From NCBI RefSeq assembly GCF_014698755.1, contig NZ_JACJTO010000030.1:1-54775 (forward strand): a stretch of DNA of 54,775 nucleotides, given 5' to 3'. The stretch's first letter is position 1. Every line of letters starts with the position of its first letter. A program made the translations under genes and the position numbers. Positions 18,184 through 27,064 of this stretch are shown here, piece after piece. The stretch is from Aphanizomenon flos-aquae FACHB-1287. Lineage in GTDB: Bacteria > Cyanobacteriota > Cyanobacteriia > Cyanobacteriales > Nostocaceae. The notes beneath the pieces are model-generated. The model did not search any database and was not told the DNA's origin. It saw only the letters and a program-made list of their open reading frames with translations.

Positions 18184-18359
18184 TGTCAACTCCTAATGGA
18201 TATTTTTTTCACGGTTAATGTTTCCCAGGCTAGAACAGCAAAGTAAAGAACTTGAAAAGAACAGGCAATTTATTGGGAAATACTTTGCAATATTCGTCTA
18301 ATGGCAGTCTAATCAGGGTAAAATCGTTAAATGGGATGATTTTGTAGTTATGGAAGTAA

Positions 18360-18506
18360 TGGATTGTGGTGTTTATGGGACTAGTGCTTTATGTTCCTTT
18401 GTTATACCATTTATTCCGGTTCTCTTTTTTGCATTTTGATGATTTATTAGTTAGTCTTATTGCTGGGGTGTTTAGTATTTTGTGGTTGGAAGGATTGAAG
18501 GTTTAA
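18360..18506 (+). pseudogene. C-terminal remnant of a P-type cation ATPase
   Basis: The frame reads WIVVFMGLVLYVPLLYHLF, then RFSFLHFDDLLVSLIAGVFSILWLEGLKV and stop; an ATG at 18375 gives a 43-residue frame. The pattern (hydrophobic helix, YVP, short loop, LHFDDLLVSL, second helix, LEGLK) is that of the last two transmembrane helices of P2-type Ca/Na/K ATPases. A stop codon lies directly upstream and nothing else of the enzyme is seen, so this is a fragment. It sits just before a PepSY gene. It is not obviously a copy of the intact ATPase at 51323, whose C-terminus differs. Confidence 0.6.
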
Positions 18507-18545
18507 CTACGTAGAAATTGAATTTAACAATACTAAGGAATAAAC

Positions 18546-18830
18546 ATGAAAAAAGCATTTCGTAAATATCATCGTGTTATTGGTATTATTGTTTGTTTAC
18601 CGCTGTTGTTAACTGTGTTAACGGGAATGTTAGTAACTGTTGTTAAGGAATGGCCGATTAATACTGGAATTTCATCTAACTTAATGTTGAAAATTCATAC
18701 TGGGGAAATTTTGCATTTAGAAGCAATTTATCCAATTTTAAATGGCTTGGGATTGATTGGTCTGTTGGTAACGGGTATGAGTATGTCTGGTTTGTTTAAT
18801 CAAAGAACTAATACAATTAAACGCAGATAA
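18546..18830 (+). CDS. Short PepSY-associated transmembrane protein
   Basis: A 94-residue protein: basic start MKKAFRKYHRVIGIIVCLPLLL (helix about 10-30), a periplasmic or lumenal loop with a Trp (KEWPINTGIS), a HTGEILHLEAIYPILNGLGLIGLLVTGMSM segment (helix about 62-82) and a short tail. The H-x-x-x-G start and HTG...EAIYP motif are typical of the membrane part of PepSY-TM proteins (COG3182/3295-like). The last codons (TIKRR stop) are encoded inside a TAAACGCAGATAAACGCGGAT repeat, so the native C-terminus has been replaced. AAGGAATAAAC upstream gives a ribosome site. Confidence 0.7.
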   Translation: MKKAFRKYHRVIGIIVCLPLLLTVLTGMLVTVVKEWPINTGISSNLMLKIHTGEILHLEAIYPILNGLGLIGLLVTGMSMSGLFNQRTNTIKRR

Positions 18831-18850
18831 ACGCGGATAAACGCAGATGA
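18815..18850. repeat. Tandem 12-bp repeat (AAACGCAGATAA type) overlapping a gene end
   Basis: Three near-identical units AAACGC(A/G)GAT run from the last codons of the PepSY gene into the spacer. The reverse complement of the same unit (TTTATCTGCG) forms arrays at about 47530-47564 and 48550-48596. Confidence 0.75.
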
Positions 18851-18860
18851 GTTAATGGAT

Positions 18861-20096
18861 TTATTTGACTTCTGTGACTCGCCAGCTTAGTTTTAGGTTA
18901 ACCCAAAAGTTCCAAATTGTGGCTACTGCGATCGCTATTAATTTGGCCATATATTGGTTCATACCCAAGCTATTGAATAGAAAATTGACTACTAGGGTTT
19001 GGATGATTATCCCAGCTAAACAGACTATATTGAACTTTAAGAATCTTTTGAAACGCTGTCGCTTTCCTGTCTGTTTTCGGGAAATATCCCCAAATGTCCA
19101 CAAATCATTCCAAAGAAAATTATTGAGAATTGCTATTTCGGCGGATAAAATTGTACTGCGAGTTAACCCCAAATTAATCACGGTACGCATGAGGTGAAAT
19201 ATGGTTAAATCTACAAATACACCACTAAATCCTACCGCACCAAAACGGAGAAATCGCTCAATGGGAAAGTTGATTTTTTGACGAATTTTTCCTAGTCTCC
19301 CAGTAGATACCCGTAATCTAATTAAATGTTGAATATAGTCTAGATATTGTTTCCACGTTACCTTGCTTTCTCCTTCTGTGCGTTCTCGGAAGACATAACC
19401 AGCTTCAGCAATTTCTCCCACCTGTCCCCGGCCAATAACTTCTAAAAGAATTTTATACCCTATGGGATTAAGTGTAGTATTAGCGATCGCCTTTCGTCGT
19501 ACCATAAAATAACCACTCATTGGGTCACTAACTCTACCCAATACCCCTGGTAAAATCACTAATCCTAACACCTGGGCTCCACGTGATAAAAAGCGTCTGA
19601 CTATACTCCAGCTACTTACACCACCACCGTCGACATGACGACTAGCTACTGCTAAATCTGCTCCTTGCTCAATTTTCTGCAATAATTGTGTGAGCACTTC
19701 TGGAGGATGTTGCAGATCTCCGTCAATTACACCTAATATACTGCCTCTGGCGGCTTGCCAGCCACGAATTACCGCCGAAGATAGTCCCCGTTCTTCTTGA
19801 CGACGCATGACCCGTAATTGGGGATAATCTGGAATGAGATTTTCCGCTACTTCCCATGTTCGGTCTGGGCTATCATCATCCACTATAATCAGTTCATAAT
19901 TACCAGAAATAGCCTTATCCAATAACCCACTCAAGATATTAACTACATTTTGGATATTTTCACGTTCTTTATAGGTAGGGATAACTAAAGATAGGAGAAT
20001 GGGATTGTTTTCAGTTATTTCCTGGGGTGTAAATTCGGAAATTCTCAACACACCTGTAGGAACTGTTAATAAGGAATTAGATGAGCTTGTCTTCAT
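18861..20096 (-). CDS. Dolichol-phosphate mannosyltransferase-like GT2 fused to GtrA domain
   Basis: A 411-residue fusion. Residues about 35-260 are a GT-A fold family 2 glycosyltransferase: LSLVIPTYKERENI, DDDSPDRTW, the metal-binding DGDLQHPPE, and VSDPMSGYFMVRR. Residues about 285-405 form a GtrA domain with four transmembrane helices (FLRFGAVGFSGVFVDLTIF, EIAILNNFLWNDLWTF, IVCLAGIIIQTLVVNFL, IAVATIWNFWVNLKLSW). Such proteins make polyprenyl-phosphate sugars and may flip them for cell-envelope glycosylation. The DPM1-GtrA fusion is common in cyanobacteria. Sugar and acceptor are unknown. Confidence 0.9.
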   Translation of the reverse strand: MKTSSSNSLLTVPTGVLRISEFTPQEITENNPILLSLVIPTYKERENIQNVVNILSGLLDKAISGNYELIIVDDDSPDRTWEVAENLIPDYPQLRVMRRQEERGLSSAVIRGWQAARGSILGVIDGDLQHPPEVLTQLLQKIEQGADLAVASRHVDGGGVSSWSIVRRFLSRGAQVLGLVILPGVLGRVSDPMSGYFMVRRKAIANTTLNPIGYKILLEVIGRGQVGEIAEAGYVFRERTEGESKVTWKQYLDYIQHLIRLRVSTGRLGKIRQKINFPIERFLRFGAVGFSGVFVDLTIFHLMRTVINLGLTRSTILSAEIAILNNFLWNDLWTFGDISRKQTGKRQRFKRFLKFNIVCLAGIIIQTLVVNFLFNSLGMNQYMAKLIAIAVATIWNFWVNLKLSWRVTEVK

Positions 20097-20375
20097 AAGG
20101 TACGTGGTAAATCTTAAATTGCCAAATTGTCTGTATAAAGGTTAGTTTTCCATAGAGTATCATACACTTAGTATGATCCAAACAATTATTCAATATTTCC
20201 TTTGCTCAAAGGTGTCTCTCAAGCTCGTTGCTCTACTACTCCACTACCAAGCTAGTGGTTGTTTGACCCCTCCCCCCGTCTTCCTAAAAGAGCCGCACCC
20301 AAATAATATTTAAAGGTTGCAAATTTCAATTTATTATGAAACTTAAATAAGTCTTTTATATTTGATTGATCACCA

Positions 20376-21518
20376 ATGACTAATATAACTGTTGATTCTA
20401 TCCTTGAGTCTGCTTTAACAGATACTAATATATCCCCGAATGATGCGATATTTTTATTAAAACAGACCAATCCAGACGCAGTTACACAAATTCAAGCTAC
20501 AGCGGATAAATTAAGGCAAAAACAAGTCGGAAATACAGTTACTTACGTTATTAACCGCAATATTAATTTTACTAACATTTGTGAACAACATTGTAGTTTT
20601 TGTGCTTTTCGGCGCGATGATGGTGATCAGGATGCTTACTGGTTAAACTGGGGGCAGATTTTGGAAAAAGCTACGGATGCGGTGCGTCGAGGAGCAACGG
20701 AAATATGTATGCAAGGGGGATTACACCCACAAGCGCAAATCAACGGTAAGTCCTTACCCTATTATCTCAAACTGGTAGAAACCATCAAAAGCGAATTTCC
20801 TCACCTACATTTACACGCTTTTTCACCCCAGGAAATCCAATTTATCGCCAGATTAGACGGAATTTCCTATACTGATGTAATTATAGCTTTGCGAGATGCT
20901 GGTGTCGGTTCTATGCCCGGAACAGCCGCAGAAGTGTTAGATGATGATGTGAGACGGGTATTATGTCCAGAAAAAATTGATACTGCAACTTGGTTAGAAA
21001 TTGTCAGTACAGCCCATCAATTAGGTGTACCAACTACTAGTACAATGTTATCTGGACATATTGAAACTCAAGAACAACAAATTGGACATTTAGAAAAATT
21101 GCGATCGCTCCAACAAAAGGCAATAGAAACAGGATATCCTGCTAGAATTACCGAATTTATTGTTTTACCATTTGTGGGACAAGAAGCCCCCAAATCCTTA
21201 CGGAGACGGGTAGGAAGAAATCAACCGATTTTAGCTGATTCTCTATTATTAACCGCTGTGGCGAGAATTTACCTCGGAAATTACATACCCAATCATCAAC
21301 CAAGTTGGGTAAAATTAGGGCTGGCTGGTGCTACAACGGCCTTAAATTGGGGTTGTAATGATCTTGGTGGCACATTAATGGAAGAACATATTACCACCAT
21401 GGCCGGGGCTATTGGTGGTACTTGCATGGAAGTGGAAACTTTACAAAATGCAATAACTTCTTTGAAAAGACCTTACCAACAACGGGATACTTTATATAGT
21501 CTAATTGGTAATGGGTAA
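20376..21518 (+). CDS. cofH: FO synthase subunit 2 (radical SAM), CofH
   Basis: A 380-residue radical SAM enzyme. The CX3CX2C cluster motif [12 protein letters not shown] (Cys69, 73, 76) is followed by [45 protein letters not shown] and [12 protein letters not shown], which match CofH. With CofG it makes 7,8-didemethyl-8-hydroxy-5-deazariboflavin, in cyanobacteria used as the antenna pigment of DNA photolyase. cofG is not next to it, which is usual in cyanobacteria. The start ATG at 20376 follows 279 bases without a gene. Confidence 0.95.
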   Translation: MTNITVDSILESALTDTNISPNDAIFLLKQTNPDAVTQIQATADKLRQKQVGNTVTYVINRNINFTNICEQHCSFCAFRRDDGDQDAYWLNWGQILEKATDAVRRGATEICMQGGLHPQAQINGKSLPYYLKLVETIKSEFPHLHLHAFSPQEIQFIARLDGISYTDVIIALRDAGVGSMPGTAAEVLDDDVRRVLCPEKIDTATWLEIVSTAHQLGVPTTSTMLSGHIETQEQQIGHLEKLRSLQQKAIETGYPARITEFIVLPFVGQEAPKSLRRRVGRNQPILADSLLLTAVARIYLGNYIPNHQPSWVKLGLAGATTALNWGCNDLGGTLMEEHITTMAGAIGGTCMEVETLQNAITSLKRPYQQRDTLYSLIGNG

Positions 21519-21623
21519 GGGTTTTCTGGAATTTTTAATTTTGCATTGATTTGTCCCATATCCTCCATATACCAATCCAAGATAGGATGGATTTTGATTT
21601 ACTTGTTTTTTTGCTTAATGTTT

Positions 21624-22022
21624 ATGAAAAGCTATTGGTCGCGTCTGCTTTCTCTGGTTTTAATTTTAGTTATCGGTTTAGTTGGCTGTGGTGGGAGTCC
21701 AGATAGTTTAAGTGGTGATTATCGTCAAGATACTTTAGCCGTAGTCAATACTTTGAGACAAGCCCTAGAAGTATCTCAGGATTCTCCTGATAAAGCCGCT
21801 CTACAAGCAGAAGCCCGTGAGAAAATTAATGATTTCTCGGCTCGCTATCAACGGAATAGTTCTGTAGCAAATCTTAGCTCTTTTACAACTATGCGAACAG
21901 CCCTAAATTCTCTCGCAGGACACTACAGTTCTTATCCTAATCGTCCCGTTCCTGAAAAGCTGAAAAAACGTCTAGATACAGAATTTAAACAAGTAGAACT
22001 ATCTTTAAGACGTGGTGCTTAA
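21624..22022 (+). CDS. psb27: Photosystem II assembly lipoprotein Psb27
   Basis: From the ATG at 21624 the product has 132 residues: signal MKSYWSRLLSLVLILVIG with lipobox LVGC (Cys22), then GDYRQDTLAVVNTLRQALEVSQD, the helical bundle, SSYPNRPVPEKLKKRL and RRGA. This is Psb27, a lumenal lipoprotein that binds CP43 on partly assembled photosystem II before the manganese cluster forms. The frame is open upstream from a TTG at 21546, but only the start at 21624 (or ATG 21618, two codons earlier) places the signal peptide correctly. A terminator follows at 22122. Confidence 0.93.
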   Translation: MKSYWSRLLSLVLILVIGLVGCGGSPDSLSGDYRQDTLAVVNTLRQALEVSQDSPDKAALQAEAREKINDFSARYQRNSSVANLSSFTTMRTALNSLAGHYSSYPNRPVPEKLKKRLDTEFKQVELSLRRGA

Positions 22023-22121
22023 TTTATTCTTCAAGGATTATTTTTTGATAATTAATTGATAATTAACATTAAATATAAACTTCCTTGAAATCAGGAATTA
22101 AGACCGTTAAAATGGGAATTA

Positions 22122-22148
22122 GGGGATCTCACACACCCAAAGATCCCC
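22122..22148 (+). terminator. Terminator downstream of psb27
   Basis: GGGGATCT (22122-22129) pairs perfectly with AGATCCCC (22141-22148), loop of 11 bases, followed by AAATTTAGTTATT. The T-run is weak but the stem is strong and it lies 100 bases past the psb27 stop. Confidence 0.6.
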
Positions 22149-22197
22149 AAATTTAGTTATTATAAAAGTCGGGAAGATTAATCCCTTCAAACTAACT

Positions 22198-22773
22198 ATG
22201 AATCAAGTAAAACTTAAGCTGACTGTTGAAGAATTTCTCGCACTTCCTGAAAATGATACTACCTATGAGTTTGTTGACGGTGAAGCTGTACCTAAATATA
22301 AAAATGAGCAAATGTCTCCTAAATTCTTTCATGGCTCAACCACAGGAGCGTTATTTATATTATTATCTACATGGGCGCAATATCAAGGTCGTGTTGTTGT
22401 AGAATGGGGGGTAAAATTAACCAGAAATCAAGAAATTTGGATACCCATACCTGATTTAATTTATATTTCCTATCACCGTCTTTCTGCTGACTGGCTTGAA
22501 GATGAAGTTTGTCCTGTTATACCAGAATTAGTTATCGAAATTATTTCTCCTGGTCAAACTTTCGGAGATATGATTGATAAAGCTACTTATTATCTACAAG
22601 CTGGTATTTTATTGGTTTGGATAGTAGATACAATATCTCAAACTATCACTGTTTTTACATTATCTTCTCTTCCTGTAACTTTTCGAGAACATCAAATTAT
22701 CAGTCATGAAATATTACCAGGATTAGAAATTACTCCTCATGCTATCTTTCAACGGGCTGGTTTAATTCGTTAG
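22198..22773 (+). CDS. Uma2 family (DUF820) putative endonuclease
   Basis: A 191-residue PD-(D/E)XK-fold protein of the large cyanobacterial Uma2 family. Pattern: LTVEEFLALPENDTTYEFVDGEAV at the start, VEWGVKLT, then the nuclease core IPDLIYIS...CPVIPELVIEIISPGQTFGDMIDKATYYLQAGILLVWIVD. The core acidic residues (PDL, E in LVIEII) are present, but the usual lysine of ExK is replaced, as in many Uma2 members (VIEIISP). Biological role of the family is unresolved; nuclease activity is assumed from the fold. The full-length form contrasts with the broken copy at 26278. Confidence 0.85.
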   Translation: MNQVKLKLTVEEFLALPENDTTYEFVDGEAVPKYKNEQMSPKFFHGSTTGALFILLSTWAQYQGRVVVEWGVKLTRNQEIWIPIPDLIYISYHRLSADWLEDEVCPVIPELVIEIISPGQTFGDMIDKATYYLQAGILLVWIVDTISQTITVFTLSSLPVTFREHQIISHEILPGLEITPHAIFQRAGLIR

Positions 22774-22906
22774 TTCCAAGATACAGCAGGAGTCAGGAAT
22801 CATGAGTAAAACTGGCTTGCTATCTGGCTTTGAATTTACATCCTGTACCCTATAGCTAAAGCCAAATAACTAATTATTTTTACTGCTTTTACCCTTTTTC
22901 CGTTGT

Positions 22907-23569
22907 TCATGTACCCCCAGAATCTAAAATTTCAGTTTTCTTTCTAAATAAAGCCCTATATACTGGTTCACCTTTATTGTAGGTGGCTATTTCCCGTTCT
23001 GTGGGAACTGGAAGGGGATTTTCGGTCAACCATGTTGTTGTTCCTAGCTTTTCAAATGCGGGATGTTCATAAAAGCGATCGCACATTTCCACTACTACAA
23101 ATTGTATATCAGATTGGAGAAAAACAACACCACCCACAGCTAAATAATTAGCTAATTCTGTAACTAATTCCGGTTGGACTACCCGACGTTTAGCGTGACG
23201 ATTTTTAAACCAAGGATCAGGAAATTGAATTGTCACTTTTTGTAATCTTCCTGATGGTAAATTGGATAACAAAGAAACTAGGGAATTATTCACATTTGCA
23301 AACATATAATGTAAATTTTTTAAACCCATTTCCTCGCGGATTCTATTGGCTTCTACTACTAACGGTTCTCGAATTTCTAAGCCTAAAAAATTCCAATTTG
23401 GTTCTATTTGCGCCATTTTCAAAACAAATCTACCCTTAGCACAACCAATATCTAAATGTAGTGGTAGGTTTGGTTGTGTATAAATACTTTCCCAGTCTGG
23501 AGAAGCGGTTGGGGTTTGAAATTTACTCGCAAGGGGGTTAACGTGCTGACGAACTCGAACAGGTGACAA
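22907..23569 (-). CDS. trmB: tRNA (guanine-N7-)-methyltransferase
   Basis: A 220-residue SAM-dependent enzyme that makes m7G46 in tRNA variable loops. Motif I is [17 protein letters not shown], followed by [12 protein letters not shown], the FANVN segment, [23 protein letters not shown] (the diagnostic TrmB PDPW-K-HxKRR motif) and [19 protein letters not shown]. All family landmarks are present. Convergent with the Uma2 gene and divergent from the metallophosphoesterase. Confidence 0.95.
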   Translation of the reverse strand: MSPVRVRQHVNPLASKFQTPTASPDWESIYTQPNLPLHLDIGCAKGRFVLKMAQIEPNWNFLGLEIREPLVVEANRIREEMGLKNLHYMFANVNNSLVSLLSNLPSGRLQKVTIQFPDPWFKNRHAKRRVVQPELVTELANYLAVGGVVFLQSDIQFVVVEMCDRFYEHPAFEKLGTTTWLTENPLPVPTEREIATYNKGEPVYRALFRKKTEILDSGGT

Positions 23570-23717
23570 AATTTACTCTCCTAAAAAAATAAAATCTTTA
23601 ATAAATGTATACAAATATTATTAAGTCTAAATATTCCCACACTAGTATACACAGTCAGGGTTATACTTTGAGAATAATAATTTTTTCCAACTAGATTTTT
23701 AACATTTTCTTAACCCA

Positions 23718-24821
23718 ATGAAACTCAATTTTCGGTTTGCTATAGTTAGTGACTTACACATTGCACTTCCTGAAACAATCTGGGATCATCCTAGTCGCTT
23801 CCATTTGGTGGAAGTGAGTATTCCGGCTTTTGATAGTGTATTAGCACATTTAACCCAATTAGATCTAGATTTTCTGTTGATCCCTGGAGACTTAACCCAA
23901 CATGGTGAACCGATAAATCACCGTTGGTTACAAAACCGATTGTCTCAGTTACCTTTTCCATCTTATGTGATTCCTGGTAATCATGATATCCCTGTGTTAA
24001 TAGCTAATGAACAATCTATTGGCTTTGCAGATTTTCCCTATTTTTACCAGCAGTTTGGTTATGAAAATCCTCAACAACATTATTATAATCTTCAGATATT
24101 TCCAGGGGTAAGGTTAATCGGTCTTAATTCTAACTCTTATGATCATCAAGGGCAGCAAATAGGACAGTTAGATAGTCAACAATTTCAGTGGCTAGAAGGG
24201 GAGTTAGCCGCAATTAAGGATGAATTAGTTTTAGTAATGATCCATCACAATGTAGTTGAACATTTACCGAATCAATCATGTCATCCGATGGCCAATCGTT
24301 ATATGCTGAAAAATGCTCCAGAACTCCGGCAATTATTACAACGCTATGGAGTTAAATTAGTATTTACGGGACATTTGCACGTTCAAGATGTGGCCTACGC
24401 AGAAGGTATATATGATATTACTACTGGTTCTTTAGTTAGTTATCCTCATCCTTATCGAGTATTGGAATTTAACCGCGATAAATTGGGTAGTGAATCGTTG
24501 AAAGTGGTTTCTCACCGTGTAGAATCACTTCCAGATTTCCCCGATTTACAAACATTATCACGGCAATGGATGGGCGATCGCTCTTATCCTTTTGTGTTGA
24601 AGTTATTAACTTTACCACCTTTAAGTTTACCACTAGCACAGGCAGAAACACTAGCGCCGGGTTTACGGGACTTTTGGGCAACTATTGCCGATGGTGATGC
24701 AATGTTAGAATATCCTCATTTTCCCATTCATGTGCGTCGTTACATTGAAAAATATAGCGCGGTTAATGATGGGAATAAGTCTTTGATTGATAATCATAGT
24801 ACGCTTTTAATTGGAAAATAG
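23718..24821 (+). CDS. Calcineurin-like metallophosphoesterase
   Basis: A 367-residue two-metal phosphoesterase. Metal ligands can be read in order: SDLH (Asp12, His14), PGDLTQHG (Asp), PGNHDIP (Asn, His-Asp), VMIHHN (His), FTGHLHVQD (GHLH). This is the cpdA/ICC-type arrangement, so cyclic nucleotide or other phosphodiester substrates are possible. The C-terminal 110 residues extend past the catalytic domain and are not assigned. No signal peptide, so probably cytoplasmic. Starts at ATG 23718 after a 148-base divergent spacer with trmB. Confidence 0.85.
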   Translation: MKLNFRFAIVSDLHIALPETIWDHPSRFHLVEVSIPAFDSVLAHLTQLDLDFLLIPGDLTQHGEPINHRWLQNRLSQLPFPSYVIPGNHDIPVLIANEQSIGFADFPYFYQQFGYENPQQHYYNLQIFPGVRLIGLNSNSYDHQGQQIGQLDSQQFQWLEGELAAIKDELVLVMIHHNVVEHLPNQSCHPMANRYMLKNAPELRQLLQRYGVKLVFTGHLHVQDVAYAEGIYDITTGSLVSYPHPYRVLEFNRDKLGSESLKVVSHRVESLPDFPDLQTLSRQWMGDRSYPFVLKLLTLPPLSLPLAQAETLAPGLRDFWATIADGDAMLEYPHFPIHVRRYIEKYSAVNDGNKSLIDNHSTLLIGK

Positions 24822-24855
24822 ACAAGGGTAAATAAAAAAGATATTTTTCCATTCC

Positions 24856-26067
24856 CTATTCCCTGGAACGACAAATAACAAATACAGAAGTATAACCATG
24901 TAGAAAAGTTCTACCGCTAACAGGACCTATTTCACCGTCGCAGAAAAAGCCACTTATGGGCAGATTATGGAGATAACGGCTGAATAGTTGAGAATCGACA
25001 TTAGGTCGGCCATAAAGTCCTTTTCCTCGTCCTAAACAGGTAAATATCAAAGATCCCACAGGAGAGCAAGTTCCGGTATTTTGACTTTGATATTTTTGGA
25101 GTAAAATTTCTAGATCTTGGGCGGAAGCTGAGGCATCTCTGAGATGAAATTGTAACCTTTGACCGACACGAATGCGATCGCCAATTGCAATCACCCCAGC
25201 ATTAGGTTCTACTCCTAAAATATTACGAATTAGAAAATCTCCTGAATGTAAATTCAGCCGAAATTCATCCATTGCTAAACCCACAAACAAAGAATCTTGG
25301 GCTAAATTTCGATCATATTCACTCAAACTACCAATTAAATCCCGCAATACCATTAAGGGTTTTTTCTCATCCAACTCGATAATAATATTCCGTTCAGCCT
25401 TAGTGATTTGCAATGGTTCACCAATAGGACGACATCCCTGGGCAACAATAGTATCTAAGACAATATTGCCAGTTAAAGTTATTCCTATGATACCTTCCCT
25501 TAATAACTGATCATTACAAAATAAACCAATGCGGCCATTCATAAAGCCGCTGCTGGCCTGTCCTCCCACGACTACCGAACCAGGATAGGCAAAATCTAAA
25601 CCTGCTAACAAATCATTAATTTCTGAACCAAAAGGACTAGACAAGAGAATAAATTGGGGTGCTGGTGACGCTGGTACACCCATTAAGTCAATCCAAGCCT
25701 TGGGGGAACTATCGGAATCTGGCAAGTCTTCGACTAGAATGTGAAAAGGCCGGATTTCCACGCCGGGAAGATGGGCTAAGGTCAGACTGAGTGCTGATTC
25801 TGCTTCTATTTCTTCAGTTTCTTCTGCTTTTTTTCTGCCAATGATACCTCCAGCACTACAACCAATTAATACAGGTACAGAAAGTTTTTCCGCCAATAAG
25901 GGTAAAAGTCGGGGATACTCACTCATGAAGGCAGAAGAAATGAATACGAATCCTAAATCCGCAGGTGCGGTTAAAGATGCTGTTGCTTGTTCTACGACAT
26001 CATTAATTGCTGCTTCTAAGGAAGCACGAGTTGATAGGGCGTTTGTCCACTGCATTTGGTCTGACAT
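24856..26067 (-). CDS. FIST N/C domain sensory protein
   Basis: A 403-residue protein with FIST_N (about 25-215: LGFVFISSAFMSEYPRLLPLLAEKLSVPVLIGCSAGGIIG, LLAGLDFAYPGSVVVGGQASSG) and FIST_C (about 225-390: LMVLRDLIGSL, RNILGVEPNAGVIAIGDRIRVGQRLQFHLRDA, LIFTCLGRGKGLYG, GFFCDGEIGPVSGRTFLHGYTSVFVI). FIST domains are predicted small-ligand sensors, often fused to signalling domains; here none is fused, so it may act with a separate partner. Ligand unknown. Confidence 0.9.
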   Translation of the reverse strand: MSDQMQWTNALSTRASLEAAINDVVEQATASLTAPADLGFVFISSAFMSEYPRLLPLLAEKLSVPVLIGCSAGGIIGRKKAEETEEIEAESALSLTLAHLPGVEIRPFHILVEDLPDSDSSPKAWIDLMGVPASPAPQFILLSSPFGSEINDLLAGLDFAYPGSVVVGGQASSGFMNGRIGLFCNDQLLREGIIGITLTGNIVLDTIVAQGCRPIGEPLQITKAERNIIIELDEKKPLMVLRDLIGSLSEYDRNLAQDSLFVGLAMDEFRLNLHSGDFLIRNILGVEPNAGVIAIGDRIRVGQRLQFHLRDASASAQDLEILLQKYQSQNTGTCSPVGSLIFTCLGRGKGLYGRPNVDSQLFSRYLHNLPISGFFCDGEIGPVSGRTFLHGYTSVFVICRSRE

Positions 26068-26277
26068 GAGTTTTTGTGTGTTTCTGTTTTAGGGTCAATG
26101 GATAATTTTAACTAAGTTTGTCCTATGGTTGCAGGAAATTGATAATTTGTACAATACAATACGTTTGGTACAAGAGCCAAAAATTAGGTTAAGGAATGTT
26201 CACAATTTGTGGTAAAGCTATAAACCAAGAATGGTTAATATTTATGATTTAAGATCAAAAATTGCGGACATAAACAC

Positions 26278-26639
26278 CTATTCAAATACAGGAGGACTTA
26301 ATTCAGAAATAGCAATTTCCCAACCAGGAAATAATTCAGTTAGTGTTAATTGATCATCTTCTGTTAATAATGTAATTTTACCATCAGGATGATAAAGATT
26401 AACAATTAATTCATCAGAATTGATGAGAATTGCTACTTTTGCACCTAATTCTAAAAACAATTTAAGTTGATCTTCTAATTTAGAAACTCTATCAGTTTTT
26501 GATTTAATTTCTACTACTAAATCAGGAACTAAATTCCCAAAATCTCTCACAGTTCGTTTTAATATTTGGGCAAAAATAAAGGAAACATGGGAGCGCGTAA
26601 ATCAGTATTTGACATCATAAACCCACCCCTGGAGTCAAA
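26278..26639 (-). pseudogene. Uma2 family (DUF820) gene broken by a one-base deletion
   Basis: The intact 90-residue frame (26278-26550) is only the C-terminal half of a Uma2 protein (VRDFGNLVPDLVVEIKSKTDRVSKLEDQLKLFLELGAKVAILI). Upstream DNA still encodes the missing middle in two frames: FDSRGGFMMSNTDLRAP, then VSFIFAQILKR joined directly to TVRDF. Inserting one G between 26588 and 26589 would restore the family phrase LRAPDVSFIFA. Further upstream the similarity fades and stops appear. So this is a frameshifted and decayed Uma2 gene. It lies between FIST and the ferredoxin gene on the same strand. Confidence 0.75.
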
Positions 26640-26702
26640 TATTCACCCTAATTTAAGAGGTTTTATCTAATTACCTATGTAAGCTCTAAAACTAGTCTAG
26701 AA

Positions 26703-26729
26703 ATGATAAAACTCTTGTGGTGCGGGCAC
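26703..26729. repeat. Partial copy of the 110-bp palindromic repeat (MITE-like)
   Basis: ATGATAAAACTCTTGTGGTGCGGGCA-type sequence here matches the centre of the elements at 48611-48720 and 54457-54569, but the flanks are lost. Confidence 0.55.
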
Positions 26730-26776
26730 TTATACATAAATTTTACCTCACTCAAGCGGAATGTGCTATATGATCA

Positions 26777-27016
26777 TTACCAAGTTGGATCACTAAAAAG
26801 ATGAATCGTTAATTTCTCCTTTCCCGGTGGAACTACGGTAATACAAGCCCGGACAATTTCCCCATTATCTAATTCTACAGTACAAGCGTGACAACTCCCC
26901 ATAAGACAACCCGTAGAAATTGATACTCCAGCCCGTTCTGCTACATCTAATAAGGATTCTCCCACTTGAGCATTTACAGTAACATCATCTGGTAAAAAAT
27001 TAATTTGCATAGTCAT
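26777..27016 (-). CDS. Plant-type [2Fe-2S] ferredoxin-like protein
   Basis: A 79-residue protein with the cluster motif GCLMGSCHACTVEL (Cys37, 42, 45) and the fourth ligand Cys58 (VRACIT). The C-x4-C-x2-C spacing and an N-terminal beta-grasp fold (INFLPDDVTVNAQVGESLLDVAERAGV) define the plant-type 2Fe-2S family. It is shorter and less acidic than photosynthetic ferredoxin PetF, so it is one of the accessory ferredoxins. ATG at 27014-27016 or two codons later. It begins 48 bases after the stop of the WD40 gene on the same strand; a functional link is unproven. Confidence 0.88.
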   Translation of the reverse strand: MTMQINFLPDDVTVNAQVGESLLDVAERAGVSISTGCLMGSCHACTVELDNGEIVRACITVVPPGKEKLTIHLFSDPTW

Positions 27017-27064
27017 AGGTAAATTTTTATTCGCTAAAAAATGGGTAAATAAATAGTAATTCTC

